Origin: HGM04593 sp045636545
Lineage (GTDB): Bacteria; Bacteroidota; Bacteroidia; Bacteroidales; Bacteroidaceae
NCBI GenBank assembly: GCA_045636545.1
Contig: JAZTXR010000062.1
Coordinates: 6,492-70,491, forward strand
Direction: 5' to 3'
DNA: 64,000 nt
Part shown: positions 28,901-35,690 of the stretch, piece by piece
Numbering within the stretch: the first letter of the stretch is position 1
Layout of the letters: each line of letters opens with the position of its first letter
Made by a program: the position numbers and the translations under genes
The notes under the pieces: model-generated
What the model saw: only the letters and a program-made list of their open reading frames with translations
Databases searched by the model: none
Told to the model about the DNA's origin: nothing

Positions 28901-30193
28901 ATACGTTCCATCTGCTTTTAGTACTCGATAGAGTACTTCGCCACGTATTGGGTCTGTTTCTGTATAATTGTATTCTACGCATTCAATATTAGTCCAAGTT
29001 GCTCCACCGTCTCTGCTACTCTCCCAACGAGATATAGAACCTGTCATGTCCGGCATATACAATGTCAATGGTTGATGTGTGGGATTATTAGGCTGATTAA
29101 ATTCTACATAATTTACAAATTTACTCCAACCTGTAGCCGATTTATAAGCATTAGCCGAACCATAAGGAATGTATAAAGTGATATTGGACGTATTGCTATT
29201 ATAGAAAGCATTTTCACTGATACTTGGTGGCGTTGATGATAAAACGACCAATTCAGATAATGATGTTTTCCCAAAAGCATAATCTCCAATACTTTTAGTA
29301 CTAAACGGGATTACAAAGCTTGTAAGAGAATGGCAATTTTGGAACGCATACTTTCCTATACTTATGACACTGTTAGGGATTACTATGTCAGTAAGCCCGG
29401 TGCAACCAGAAAACGCATACTTTTCTATACTTGTGACACTGTTAGGGATTATGGTATTTTTACAACCTGCAACAAGAGTATTTGTTGCTGTTTTAATAAT
29501 TGCATTGCAATTGTCACGGCTATCATAAACTGTATTGCCATTTTCTACAATAATACTCGTAAGGTCGGGGCAACCTAAAAACGCACCAGCACCAATACTT
29601 GTAATTTGCTTTGGAATCGTAATACTTGTAAGCCCTGAGAATGCGCTACTTCCTATACTTGTTACACTATTGGGTATTATTGTATTTTTACATCCTACAA
29701 TAAGAGTATTTGTTGCTGTTTTAATAATTGCATTGCAATTTTCTCGACTATCATATACATCATTGTAGTTACTTACGACAATGCTTGTAAGCCCAGTGCA
29801 ACCTTCGAAGGCAGAACTGCCGATAGATGTTACACCTTCCGGAATTTCAACACTTTTAAGTCCGGTGCAGCCTGAGAATGCATTATCACCTATTGCTGTA
29901 ACGCTATAGGGAATTTGCACGCTTGTAAGCCCAGTGCAACCAGAAAGTGCACTAGAACCAATTCTTATTACTTCGAAAGTTGTATACATATAAGTAACAC
30001 TTGATGGAATTGCTAAATGTCCAGTGCGTTCCTTATCTACAGAATTAACATAAACTTTTAAATAATTATATCCATCACCGTCATAACGATAGTAGTAGCT
30101 TATTCCATCTACAGTGAAAATTTGTATTGATGCATAAATATTTCCTACCGTTAGCAGTAAGATTATAGTAAATATAGCCCTAAAATATTTCAT
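25997..30193 (-). CDS. BspA-like leucine-rich-repeat surface protein with Ig, Big-like and MBG repeats
   Basis: A 1398-aa secreted protein. Order: signal peptide (MKYFRAIFTIILLLTVGNIYA); BspA-type LRR_5 repeats (about 50-350, units such as AFSGCTGLTSV); an Ig-like domain (about 465-525, YTYQWMFNNVAIEG); six bacterial-Ig-like repeats of about 83 residues, each opening like ITFEELPVVTFGDAPL (about 530-1025); four MBG-type repeats (about 1030-1345, e.g. SNIERTYGEANPKIEITYSG); and a C-terminal sorting domain ending TRGIYIINGKKVFIK. The frame extends to 30220, but ATG 30193 begins the signal peptide and lies 4 bases after the preceding gene. The protein is probably surface-anchored and adhesive or host-binding; no enzyme domain is seen. 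The region is visibly AT-rich compared with its neighbours. Confidence 0.88.
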   Translation of the reverse strand: MKYFRAIFTIILLLTVGNIYASIQIFTVDGISYYYRYDGDGYNYLKVYVNSVDKERTGHLAIPSSVTYMYTTFEVIRIGSSALSGCTGLTSVQIPYSVTAIGDNAFSGCTGLKSVEIPEGVTSIGSSAFEGCTGLTSIVVSNYNDVYDSRENCNAIIKTATNTLIVGCKNTIIPNSVTSIGSSAFSGLTSITIPKQITSIGAGAFLGCPDLTSIIVENGNTVYDSRDNCNAIIKTATNTLVAGCKNTIIPNSVTSIEKYAFSGCTGLTDIVIPNSVISIGKYAFQNCHSLTSFVIPFSTKSIGDYAFGKTSLSELVVLSSTPPSISENAFYNSNTSNITLYIPYGSANAYKSATGWSKFVNYVEFNQPNNPTHQPLTLYMPDMTGSISRWESSRDGGATWTNIECVEYNYTETDPIRGEVLYRVLKADGTYSNILTINYYDPVPEVIATTPVNETKTVDESVTFTLDVQDDGYTYQWMFNNVAIEGATNSTYSISAIKMNDAGEYSCVVSNPISSVKSSISTIIVNKCPQIITFLEIETKTYGDTSFTLPATTDKGLVINYQSTNTTVATIEGNIVTIKEPGETNIIATQSGNEDYLEASYVSRKLIVKKRSQIIVFDELQDKTYEDLPFTLPATTDKGLTISYQSTNTNVATIDGNRVTIVGAGTTDIIANQQGDRHHYAATPVSYTFTVNRKAQSITFNPFDNVVYGDAQIELNQFTNKNFKITYTSSNTDVATVNGNIITIVKPGVTAIKATQNGNKNYLPAQSVERTLIVNKAEQKIEWYELSAKNYGDEDFALPEVTDKGLTICYTSDNESVATINGNILSIKNAGVANITATQIGDDYYNAATSVTQTLTVSKITQVITFEELPVVTFGDAPLDLNATASSSNEVAFESSDEAVATISGKILTIVGSGICIITASCAGDNNYYTATPVERTLIVNKAEQTITIAPVNGKTYGDEPFEFEITTNNNLPVNLTSSDASVLTVKGRTATIRGAGSVTITAMQEATADYEKAETKINVVINKAALTASVSNIERTYGEANPKIEITYSGFVNDETKEDLDAIPVATCSATELSRVGEYDITISRITDKNYILDIKNAKLIIKKAILSVTPDNLSKIYGDKNPALSVTYSGFKNNENETVLLSNAVAFTKAKTMSDVGEYIITTEGASAVNYDFEYKEGVLAIQKAPLTVLVEDIESVYGAVHEHQIKYEGFKGDDDISTIDVVPNIVCDVTKETPAGTYQMLVTGGNDNNYDIIYSYKGGRDYAIVNIAKAPLVITAEDKCVNYLEDIPQFTVSYDGFVNDDNENILDELPQIICDVTNEALPGVYEIILKGGYDNNYEYILVNGIITINNTNSISAIELNLEENVVYNLNGMRITETENLTRGIYIINGKKVFIK
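26100..27125 (-). repeat. Four tandem MBG-domain coding repeats
   Basis: Inside the BspA-like gene, four diverged repeats of about 75-85 codons each open with a TYGE/IYGD/VYGA-like turn and continue with a YSGF motif. They build an extended stalk. Confidence 0.7.
27126..28625 (-). repeat. Six tandem Big-like coding repeats
   Basis: Six copies of about 245-250 bases each encode ITF...TYGD...LPATTDKG...STNTxVATIxGN...TAxQxGxxxYxAA...TLIVNK. The copies are related but not identical. Confidence 0.7.
29474..29740 (-). repeat. Identical 39-bp direct repeat pair in the LRR region
   Basis: Positions 29474-29512 and 29702-29740 are identical and 228 bp apart (76 codons, in frame). They encode the repeated NCNAIIKTATNTL block of the LRR units. 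Confidence 0.85.
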
Positions 30194-30197
30194 CTTA

Positions 30198-30452
30198 TTA
30201 ATTTTTAAAATAATGCTCACAAAATTCTTTATATACAGTTTCGGCCGTTTTTTTTGTATTTTTTACAACAACGTCAACCGAATCATTTGTTAAGACATCG
30301 AAATAATGGTTTATACCATCATTCAATTTTGCAGTTTCTGCCTTTCTCTTAATTTCCGAAAAAGAATCAACACAACCATTTCTTTCTAAAAAGCTCTTGG
30401 CTTTTTGCTCTACAAATAATTGTAAATCTTTTAAAAAATCAAATCTGCCCAT
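30198..30452 (-). CDS. Small helical protein of unknown function (84 aa)
   Basis: Family not recognised. A soluble, mainly alpha-helical, lysine- and glutamate-rich protein (FLKDLQLFVEQKAKSFLER; CVDSFSEIKRKAETAK) with no membrane segment or signal. It lies 18 bases after the 99-aa gene and 4 bases before the start of the BspA-like gene, so the three form one operon. Composition is AT-rich like the rest of this island. A cytosolic helper of the exported protein or an unrelated cargo gene are both possible. Confidence 0.65.
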   Translation of the reverse strand: MGRFDFLKDLQLFVEQKAKSFLERNGCVDSFSEIKRKAETAKLNDGINHYFDVLTNDSVDVVVKNTKKTAETVYKEFCEHYFKN

Positions 30453-30470
30453 AAATCGTATATTTATTAA

Positions 30471-30770
30471 TCATACAAATTGTTTTTTATCAAGTAATTC
30501 TATTTCTTTCTTTATTTCAGAAATATGAGAAAAAATTAAATCACCCAATGGTAAATCTCCTTCTTTAAAACATTTGGCGCAATCCTCTAATTTTTTTAAA
30601 ATATCTTCTAGTATTTCTTTTTTCTCCACATTATTTAATTCCTCATTTAGATATCTTTTGTAGGCTTTTATAGCTCTACAATAACAAAAAGCGATCTCAG
30701 AAGACGCTGCAAATTTTGTGTCACATTTTTCAACGGCTTCTCTTAATGAATCATAAATAGAAATTTCCAT
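30471..30770 (-). CDS. Small helical protein of unknown function (99 aa)
   Basis: Family not recognised. The protein looks like a four-helix bundle: SLREAVEKCDTKFAASSEIA, FCYCRAIKAYKRYLNEELN, KKEILEDILKKLEDCAKCF, ISEIKKEIELLDKK. It has four cysteines and no signal or membrane segment. It is the first gene of the three-gene AT-rich operon and is preceded by a leader of about 320 bases that can fold (30811-30954). It could be a regulator or adaptor; nothing in the sequence decides this. Confidence 0.65.
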   Translation of the reverse strand: MEISIYDSLREAVEKCDTKFAASSEIAFCYCRAIKAYKRYLNEELNNVEKKEILEDILKKLEDCAKCFKEGDLPLGDLIFSHISEIKKEIELLDKKQFV

Positions 30771-31095
30771 AATAACAATATTTCTCTCGCCACTGCAAGC
30801 CTCCGAACTATGGCGATTAATAAAAGGTATAAAAACAAGAAAGACGTGAGACTTGTCGCCTTACGTCCATCAACCTATGGGCATCGCCAAACGCCTTATC
30901 AGAATGAACTATGAAGAAACAATATTCCCACGCCGTGATATATACGTGGGCGACGCACAGAACGCACGTAACCAGCATATACACAGAATGAGCATTGATT
31001 GCTTCGGTCCTCTGATAAAATTTTGGCGAATTTATAGGTTGGGACTTAAAACAAAATGCTTTCTTGCGTCAGTGGATTTCTCCCCACCAACATCG
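30771..31095 (-). ncRNA. Long, apparently structured leader or small RNA upstream of the small-gene operon
   Basis: No gene is evident here, but the stretch is richer in G+C than both flanks and contains paired segments: TGGCGAT (30811-30817) with ATCGCCA (30883-30889), enclosing GACGTGA (30844-30850) with TTACGTC (30861-30867), and a separate hairpin CCCACG/CGTGGG (30928-30950). Read leftwards it lies between a promoter-like element (31096-31103) and the 99-aa gene, giving a leader of about 320 bases. It could be a cis-regulatory RNA or an independent RNA. No known family was recognised. Confidence 0.4.
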
Positions 31096-31125
31096 CAAAA
31101 ATAGTACAAACGAGCGAAACTCAAA
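31096..31125 (-). promoter_or_regulatory. Bacteroidales-type promoter driving the AT-rich operon
   Basis: The minus strand has TTTG (31122-31125), an 18-base spacer and TATTTTTG (31096-31103). The surrounding segment to about 31167 (GCAGCCTG...GAGTTTCGCTCG... on either strand) resembles a promoter-bearing intergenic repeat that recurs in Prevotella and Bacteroides genomes; this is from memory and not verified. Confidence 0.5.
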
Positions 31126-31167
31126 TTTATTTGAAGGTTTCACAGCGAGTGCAGCCTGTTTTCGCGT

Positions 31168-31490
31168 AAGCAAATATATACATTTTTTTACAATCAATGC
31201 TCATTTGGAATATTATTTCTTCAATTATAAGAAGTTGTTTGAATTTCTTTCTAAAATAATATTACATTATGCGCGAGTTGTACTTGCCTTTTTATGCTCT
31301 TTTTTTGCCTGTTTTTCCTTTTTTTGCAGTTACATGGCCCGCTATGCGCCCTTAAAAAAAGAAAAAACATTCTAAAAAAGACCTATAAAAAATTCAAGGA
31401 CATAAATTTAAACAACTTCTAAAATTATATAGAACTCACGTTATTTATTGTAAGAAACTGTTTAAATGTCCTATATGCCATATTTTTTGG
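31168..31490. other. AT-rich intergenic stretch
   Basis: Very AT-rich sequence with runs of T and A between the divergent operons. No coding frame with supporting context and no clear repeat was seen. Confidence 0.5.
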
Positions 31491-31491
31491 T

Positions 31492-31499
31492 TATCTTCG
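31492..31499 (+). promoter_or_regulatory. Promoter -7 element for the GHL10 lipoprotein gene
   Basis: TATCTTCG, one mismatch from TAnnTTTG, 30 bases before the start codon. Confidence 0.5.
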
Positions 31500-31528
31500 C
31501 ACTCTGAAACAAATACATTATAAAATAT

Positions 31529-33037
31529 ATGCGATTGAAATATATCTCTTTTTTGATGTCGGTGCTCCTGCTTGTATCCTGTGCAAGCAAGAGGACACTG
31601 CCGGTGGCTGTTGAAATGTATCCCAAACGTGAATTCCGCGGTGCGTGGATACAGGCTGTGAACGGACAGTTCACGGGTATGGATGAACAGGAAATGAAAG
31701 TATATCTCACAACTATGCTCGACAATTTGCAGAAGGTGAATGTGAATGCTGTAATCTTCCAGGTGCGCGTGGAGGGTGATGCTCTCTATGAGTCGCGCTA
31801 CGAGCCTTGGAGCCGTTTCCTCACCGGCGTGCAGGGAAAGTCACCAGGGTGGGACCCGCTGGCGTTCATGGTCGATGAGTGCCACAAGCGGAATATGGAA
31901 CTGCATGCGTGGATAAATCCATACCGTGCACGCACAAAAGGCACGACAAAGGTGGCTGCAAACCACTATAGCGTAAAGAAACCAAAGGATTTCATTGCCT
32001 ACGAGGGGCAGCTCTATTTCAATCCGTCGCTGCAGAGCAACCGCGACCATATATGCGGCATTGTGCGTGACATCCTGAACCGCTATGATGTCGACGGCCT
32101 TCACATAGACGACTATTTCTATCCTTACCCCACTGCCGGCAAGGAGTTTGCCGACGAGGCTTGGTTCAAGAAGAGTGGGGCTGATGACAAGGGCGCCTGG
32201 AGAAGGGAGAACGTGAACCATCTCATATACCAGTTGCACCGCACCGTGCGCGAGACAAAGCCTTGGGTGAAATTCGGTGTATCTCCTTTTGGCATTTACC
32301 GCAACGAGGGCAGTTGGGAGCACGGCAGCAAGACAAAGGGTCTGCAGTGCTACGATGACCTCTATGCCGATGTGCTCCATTGGATTGAGCAGGGATGGGT
32401 GGACTATTGCATACCGCAGGTATATTGGGAGATTGGGCACAAGGCTGCCGATTATGATGAGCTGGTGAAGTGGTGGGCAAAATATGCTTCGGGCCGTCCG
32501 TTGTACATAGGCCAGGATGTGCAGCGTACAGTGAAGGCGAAGGATGCCGGCAGCCCCACAGGTAACCAGCAGGCCGACAAGTACGTGATGCAGCGCGCCC
32601 AAGCGAACGTGCAGGGCTGCTGTTTCTGGGATGCAGCTTCGGCTGCAAATAATGTGGACGGTTACCGCAATTACCTCTCTGCTGGTATGTTCCGCTATCC
32701 GGCATTGATGCCCCTGTATGGTTTCATTGATGACAAGGCGCCGTCAAAGGTGGATGGCGTGAGAGTGATTGAGGAGAACGGTGAGAAGGTGCTTGTGTGG
32801 CTGCTGGACAAGAATGCCGGCAAGGATGTGATGAATGCTCCGCACAGCTATGTCGTCTATTGCTTTGCGAAGGGCGAGAAGGTGAAACTTGACAAGGCGG
32901 AGAATATCCTTGCCATAACATCAAAGCCTTTCTTCAAACTGCCTGGGGAGATGACCGGCAAATATACCTTTGTGGTGACTGTGCTCGACCGTATGCAGAA
33001 CGAGTCAAAGGGCTATAAATGCAAGGTGGAACTTTAA
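31529..33037 (+). CDS. Lipoprotein glycoside hydrolase-like protein (GHL10 / DUF187 family)
   Basis: A 502-aa exported lipoprotein (lipobox LLLVSC, Cys18) with a TIM-barrel of the GHL10/DUF187 family from about residue 35 (REFRGAWIQAVNGQF) to 360, followed by a fibronectin-like C-terminal domain. Family traits: MELHAWINPYRAR, DVDGLHIDDYFYPYP with paired acids in the active-site region, and FGVSPFGIYRNEG. Relatives include E. coli DigH, which cleaves denuded peptidoglycan glycan strands; that activity is an inference here. The protein sits in the outer membrane or faces the periplasm. Confidence 0.88.
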   Translation: MRLKYISFLMSVLLLVSCASKRTLPVAVEMYPKREFRGAWIQAVNGQFTGMDEQEMKVYLTTMLDNLQKVNVNAVIFQVRVEGDALYESRYEPWSRFLTGVQGKSPGWDPLAFMVDECHKRNMELHAWINPYRARTKGTTKVAANHYSVKKPKDFIAYEGQLYFNPSLQSNRDHICGIVRDILNRYDVDGLHIDDYFYPYPTAGKEFADEAWFKKSGADDKGAWRRENVNHLIYQLHRTVRETKPWVKFGVSPFGIYRNEGSWEHGSKTKGLQCYDDLYADVLHWIEQGWVDYCIPQVYWEIGHKAADYDELVKWWAKYASGRPLYIGQDVQRTVKAKDAGSPTGNQQADKYVMQRAQANVQGCCFWDAASAANNVDGYRNYLSAGMFRYPALMPLYGFIDDKAPSKVDGVRVIEENGEKVLVWLLDKNAGKDVMNAPHSYVVYCFAKGEKVKLDKAENILAITSKPFFKLPGEMTGKYTFVVTVLDRMQNESKGYKCKVEL

Positions 33038-33051
33038 GCGGTTGCGGTGCT

Positions 33052-33489
33052 ATGGATGGGCTTGAAATTTTTGAGCTGAAAGAGGCTTGTGACTGTTATG
33101 TAGAGCCGGTGAACCGCTTGCTGGCGCAGTTGTCGTCATCGGGTGTGTGCATTGATGCGGCGCAGCTGCAGGCGTTGGTGGAGTGTGGTGCCACACACCT
33201 TTTCCTGGCGAGGTATAAGGGTGAGGTGGTGGCCATGCTCACGTTGGGCGAGTATCTTGCTCCAACAGGCCGCAAGATGTGGATTGAGGATGTGGTGGTA
33301 GATGCTGCCGCACGTGGCCTCTCCATTGGCCGTGCAATGGTAGAACACGCCATAGGGTATGCGCGTGGGCTTGGCAATGGCGCGCTGATGTTGACGTCGC
33401 GCCCGTCGCGCGTTGCGGCGAACGCGTTGTACCGCTCATGTGATTTTGAACAGCGTGAGACCAATGTGTACAAGATGGAGATAAAGTGA
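33052..33489 (+). CDS. GNAT family N-acetyltransferase
   Basis: A 145-aa acetyl-CoA-dependent acetyltransferase. The central motif WIEDVVVDAAARGLSIGRAM holds beta-4 and the pyrophosphate-binding turn; the C-terminal part SRVAANALYRSCDFEQRETN is the typical alpha-4/beta-6. The substrate is unknown. An alternative ATG at 33019 overlaps the end of the upstream gene by 19 bases and would add 11 residues. It follows the GHL10 gene closely and is probably co-transcribed. Confidence 0.85.
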   Translation: MDGLEIFELKEACDCYVEPVNRLLAQLSSSGVCIDAAQLQALVECGATHLFLARYKGEVVAMLTLGEYLAPTGRKMWIEDVVVDAAARGLSIGRAMVEHAIGYARGLGNGALMLTSRPSRVAANALYRSCDFEQRETNVYKMEIK

Positions 33490-33522
33490 AAAGAAGCGCA
33501 AGTGCGCTTCTTTTCACTTTAT
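33481..33522. terminator. Bidirectional terminator containing both stop codons
   Basis: A perfect 20-bp inverted repeat (33481-33500 with 33503-33522) lies between the convergent acetyltransferase and sigma-like genes. The GNAT stop (33487-33489) and the opposite stop (33519-33521) are inside the arms. The A-rich left and T-rich right flanks of the core stem make it work in both directions. Confidence 0.88.
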
Positions 33523-34160
33523 CTCTTTGATATCTGTCTGAGATTGTTGAGCAGGGCAAGCTGTGCACGGTGCTTGGCCATTGCTATGGTGCATTGTACA
33601 CGCTTGGGGTCCATCTTGTCGAGCGGCTTGCTGTTCCTGATGTATTTCCAGATGACGGGTGCCGCTTCAAGTGCGCTGTTACCGTCTATGACAAGCATAC
33701 GCAGTATCACCTGGTCGCGCAGATTGAGCATGTTGAATGCCTCTTTTACGGGATAGACCTGCTGCTCTTCCTCCTCTTCTACAACCCAGGCCATCTGTTC
33801 GTACATCGCCTGCGAGGGGGTGACAAAGAACTGCTCCTCCTTCTTCTCGGCGAGTCTCTTGTGGATGAAGTGGTTTGTGGTGCAATAGGCAAGGTAGCTG
33901 TAGAGGGTTGCCCCGTTCTTGTTCTTCCAGTTGCGTACTACCGACCAGTTGTCCTTTGAGAGGAACTCATAGAACTCCCCCCATAGTTCATTCTCGCTCT
34001 CGCAGTGGCAAATGTTCAACGATATGTATCTGAGGAACTGTCGGCACTTCTTTGTGAAGAAATAGTTGTGCAACTGCTCGTCGGCAGGTGTGGCGGTGAG
34101 CCGGTCAATGAGCTCCTGGTCGCTCAATGACGAAAATTTGTCGTAGTTGTTTGACATCAT
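33519..34160 (-). CDS. Divergent sigma-70/ECF-like RNA polymerase sigma factor
   Basis: A 213-aa protein with the shape of an ECF sigma factor. The N-terminal half resembles region 2 (SDQELIDRLT at the start; YISLNICHCESENELWGEFY and LYSYLAYCTTNHFIHKRLA as its later helices). The second half has a region-4-like helix-turn-helix (LNLRDQVILRMLVIDGNSAL, then KRVQCTIAMAKHRAQLALL). The acidic linker between them (WVVEEEEEQQVY) is unusual. Its start overlaps the stop of the upstream lipoprotein gene by one base (TAATG). Targets are unknown. Assignment is by pattern only and could be wrong at the level of region 4. Confidence 0.6.
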   Translation of the reverse strand: MMSNNYDKFSSLSDQELIDRLTATPADEQLHNYFFTKKCRQFLRYISLNICHCESENELWGEFYEFLSKDNWSVVRNWKNKNGATLYSYLAYCTTNHFIHKRLAEKKEEQFFVTPSQAMYEQMAWVVEEEEEQQVYPVKEAFNMLNLRDQVILRMLVIDGNSALEAAPVIWKYIRNSKPLDKMDPKRVQCTIAMAKHRAQLALLNNLRQISKR

Positions 34161-35113
34161 TATTTCTTGAAATCAATGTAGTATGTGCTGTATGTATTTG
34201 ATTTGGCATTGTATGTCATGCCGCTTGCAATGTCACCTACCAAACTGAAACGGTTGATGATTTCGGTGAAGGTAGAGGTGCTGTTGCTGGCGTTGTACCT
34301 TATGTGCCCGTTGTGTACCTCCTCGGTGAGTATGTAAGGGGTGTGTCTGCCGAAATATCCCATAGATGCAAACATCTCGGGCAAGCCTTCCTGCACGAAT
34401 GGCAACAGCTGGGTACCCGAGAAGAGGTAAACCCTGTCGTTGTTGTATGTGTAGTTGAATTTGTCATATTCGATGATACCATCGGTGTGGTTGTCTTTCA
34501 GCACGGTGACACTTGTGAGCTGGTATGCGTTCCAATCATATGTGTATGTGATTTTGCTGTCATCGTCATTGTATACGCTTCCGGTGCAGACATCGCCGCT
34601 GTAGGTGAATTTCCTTTCGTGGGTCTTTATTACAGGCTCCGACGAGTCACTGTCATAGTGTGCGATGGTGGTTGAAATCCTGCTTATATAACCGTTGGAG
34701 TTGAGCTCTATGTCCTCGGAAATCTTCTGTGAGTATTCGTTGCTTATCCCTTTCTTCAACTGGCTGTATCTGAGGTGTGACTGTACTGTTATTGCATCCT
34801 GCTTGTTGTGGTTCTTGAAATAGTATATACGGCTCTCTTTCTCTTCATTCTTGATGTCGCCGTCCATTGTCTCATATTTATAGTCGTAGTCATATTGTAC
34901 CACCCTGTCCGATGCATCCTTTATAATGTTTGTCCAGCTCTTGGTCTCGGAGATGTTCCCGGTGCTCTTGGATGCGGTGATTGATGATGCGTGGAAACTG
35001 CCTTGCAACTCATTGTCGAACGGGTTGCGGATATCTTCTGCATCGCTGTTGCAAGAGGAGATGCACATTCCGGCGAGCATAAGTGCTGCTATTCTAAAAA
35101 ACTTTCTTTTCAT
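34160..35113 (-). CDS. Exported lipoprotein of unknown function (beta-rich)
   Basis: A 317-aa lipoprotein: signal with lipobox CISSC (Cys21), then a beta-rich body with repeated Tyr/Asp-rich strands (VVQYDYDYKYETMDGDIKNE; YTYDWNAYQLTSVTVLKDNH; KFNYTYNNDRVYLF) resembling the DUF4595-type lipoproteins of Bacteroidales or YD-like beta repeats. Function unknown; probably periplasmic or surface-exposed. It lies in the middle of a three-gene operon, 36 bases after the 133-aa gene and overlapping the sigma-like gene by one base. Confidence 0.72.
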   Translation of the reverse strand: MKRKFFRIAALMLAGMCISSCNSDAEDIRNPFDNELQGSFHASSITASKSTGNISETKSWTNIIKDASDRVVQYDYDYKYETMDGDIKNEEKESRIYYFKNHNKQDAITVQSHLRYSQLKKGISNEYSQKISEDIELNSNGYISRISTTIAHYDSDSSEPVIKTHERKFTYSGDVCTGSVYNDDDSKITYTYDWNAYQLTSVTVLKDNHTDGIIEYDKFNYTYNNDRVYLFSGTQLLPFVQEGLPEMFASMGYFGRHTPYILTEEVHNGHIRYNASNSTSTFTEIINRFSLVGDIASGMTYNAKSNTYSTYYIDFKK

Positions 35114-35149
35114 AAATGGTATGTTTTTGGTTACTGTTAATGCTGGTTT

Positions 35150-35551
35150 TCATCGGTTCGTGTAAAAGTCGAACGCCTCAAAAATATCCTCTTTGCTGCA
35201 TGCGCGTACGGTGGGGATGTTGTCTCCCCCCAGCAGGCACACTGCGTGCAGGGCCTCCTTGTCCATCTCTTTGAAAATGTTCCCGTACATGTCGCAGTTG
35301 AACGAGAAACGGCCATAGTTCTCTTGTGCATGGTGCACGAAAGTGTGGAGCCCGGCGGTGGGGTACTCTTCAAACAGCGCCGAGAGAAATAGAGAACATG
35401 TATATGCGGCAACCTTTATCTCTTCCTTGTTGCCATTGTATAGCCTTGAAAAGGCCGTGGTGAACGGTTCACCGAAACCTTCGGGCGGTGTAATGCCCAA
35501 TATCTGTCCAAAGGCTATGTCTATGGTTTGTGTGTGGCCGCTTTCTCCCAT
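35150..35551 (-). CDS. Protein of unknown function (133 aa)
   Basis: Family not recognised. A soluble, probably alpha-helical protein without signal or membrane segment (TIDIAFGQILGITPPEGFGE; EIKVAAYTCSLFLSALFEEY; ACSKEDIFEAFDFYTNR). It is the first gene of the operon that continues into the lipoprotein and the sigma-like gene, with a minus-strand TATATTTG promoter element at 35570-35577. Confidence 0.6.
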   Translation of the reverse strand: MGESGHTQTIDIAFGQILGITPPEGFGEPFTTAFSRLYNGNKEEIKVAAYTCSLFLSALFEEYPTAGLHTFVHHAQENYGRFSFNCDMYGNIFKEMDKEALHAVCLLGGDNIPTVRACSKEDIFEAFDFYTNR

Positions 35552-35569
35552 ACTTCTCTTTTCATTTCA

Positions 35570-35577
35570 CAAATATA
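35570..35577 (-). promoter_or_regulatory. Promoter -7 element for the sigma-like operon
   Basis: The minus strand reads TATATTTG (TAnnTTTG), 19 bases before the start of the 133-aa gene. No clear -33 box. Confidence 0.5.
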
Positions 35578-35611
35578 GTGTATGATGGTAAAAAATGTTC
35601 AGTTTATGCTG

Positions 35612-35619
35612 TATATTTG
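35612..35619 (+). promoter_or_regulatory. Promoter -7 element for the outer membrane receptor gene
   Basis: TATATTTG (TAnnTTTG), 72 bases before the chosen start of the receptor gene; divergent from the promoter at 35570-35577. Confidence 0.5.
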
Positions 35620-35690
35620 TAAAAGATTTTAAACTTTTAAATAAAAACGCAGTCTTATATACTGTAAAATGAAATAGAAAAGTGATATAT

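Noticed and set aside
29474..29740. Repeats considered as a CRISPR array
   Set aside because: Only two direct repeats, in frame inside an LRR gene; no spacer regularity and no cas genes.
30853..31104. Plus-strand frame of 83 codons in the leader region
   Set aside because: Begins with TTG, no ribosome-binding context, and coincides with RNA-like pairings; more likely noncoding.
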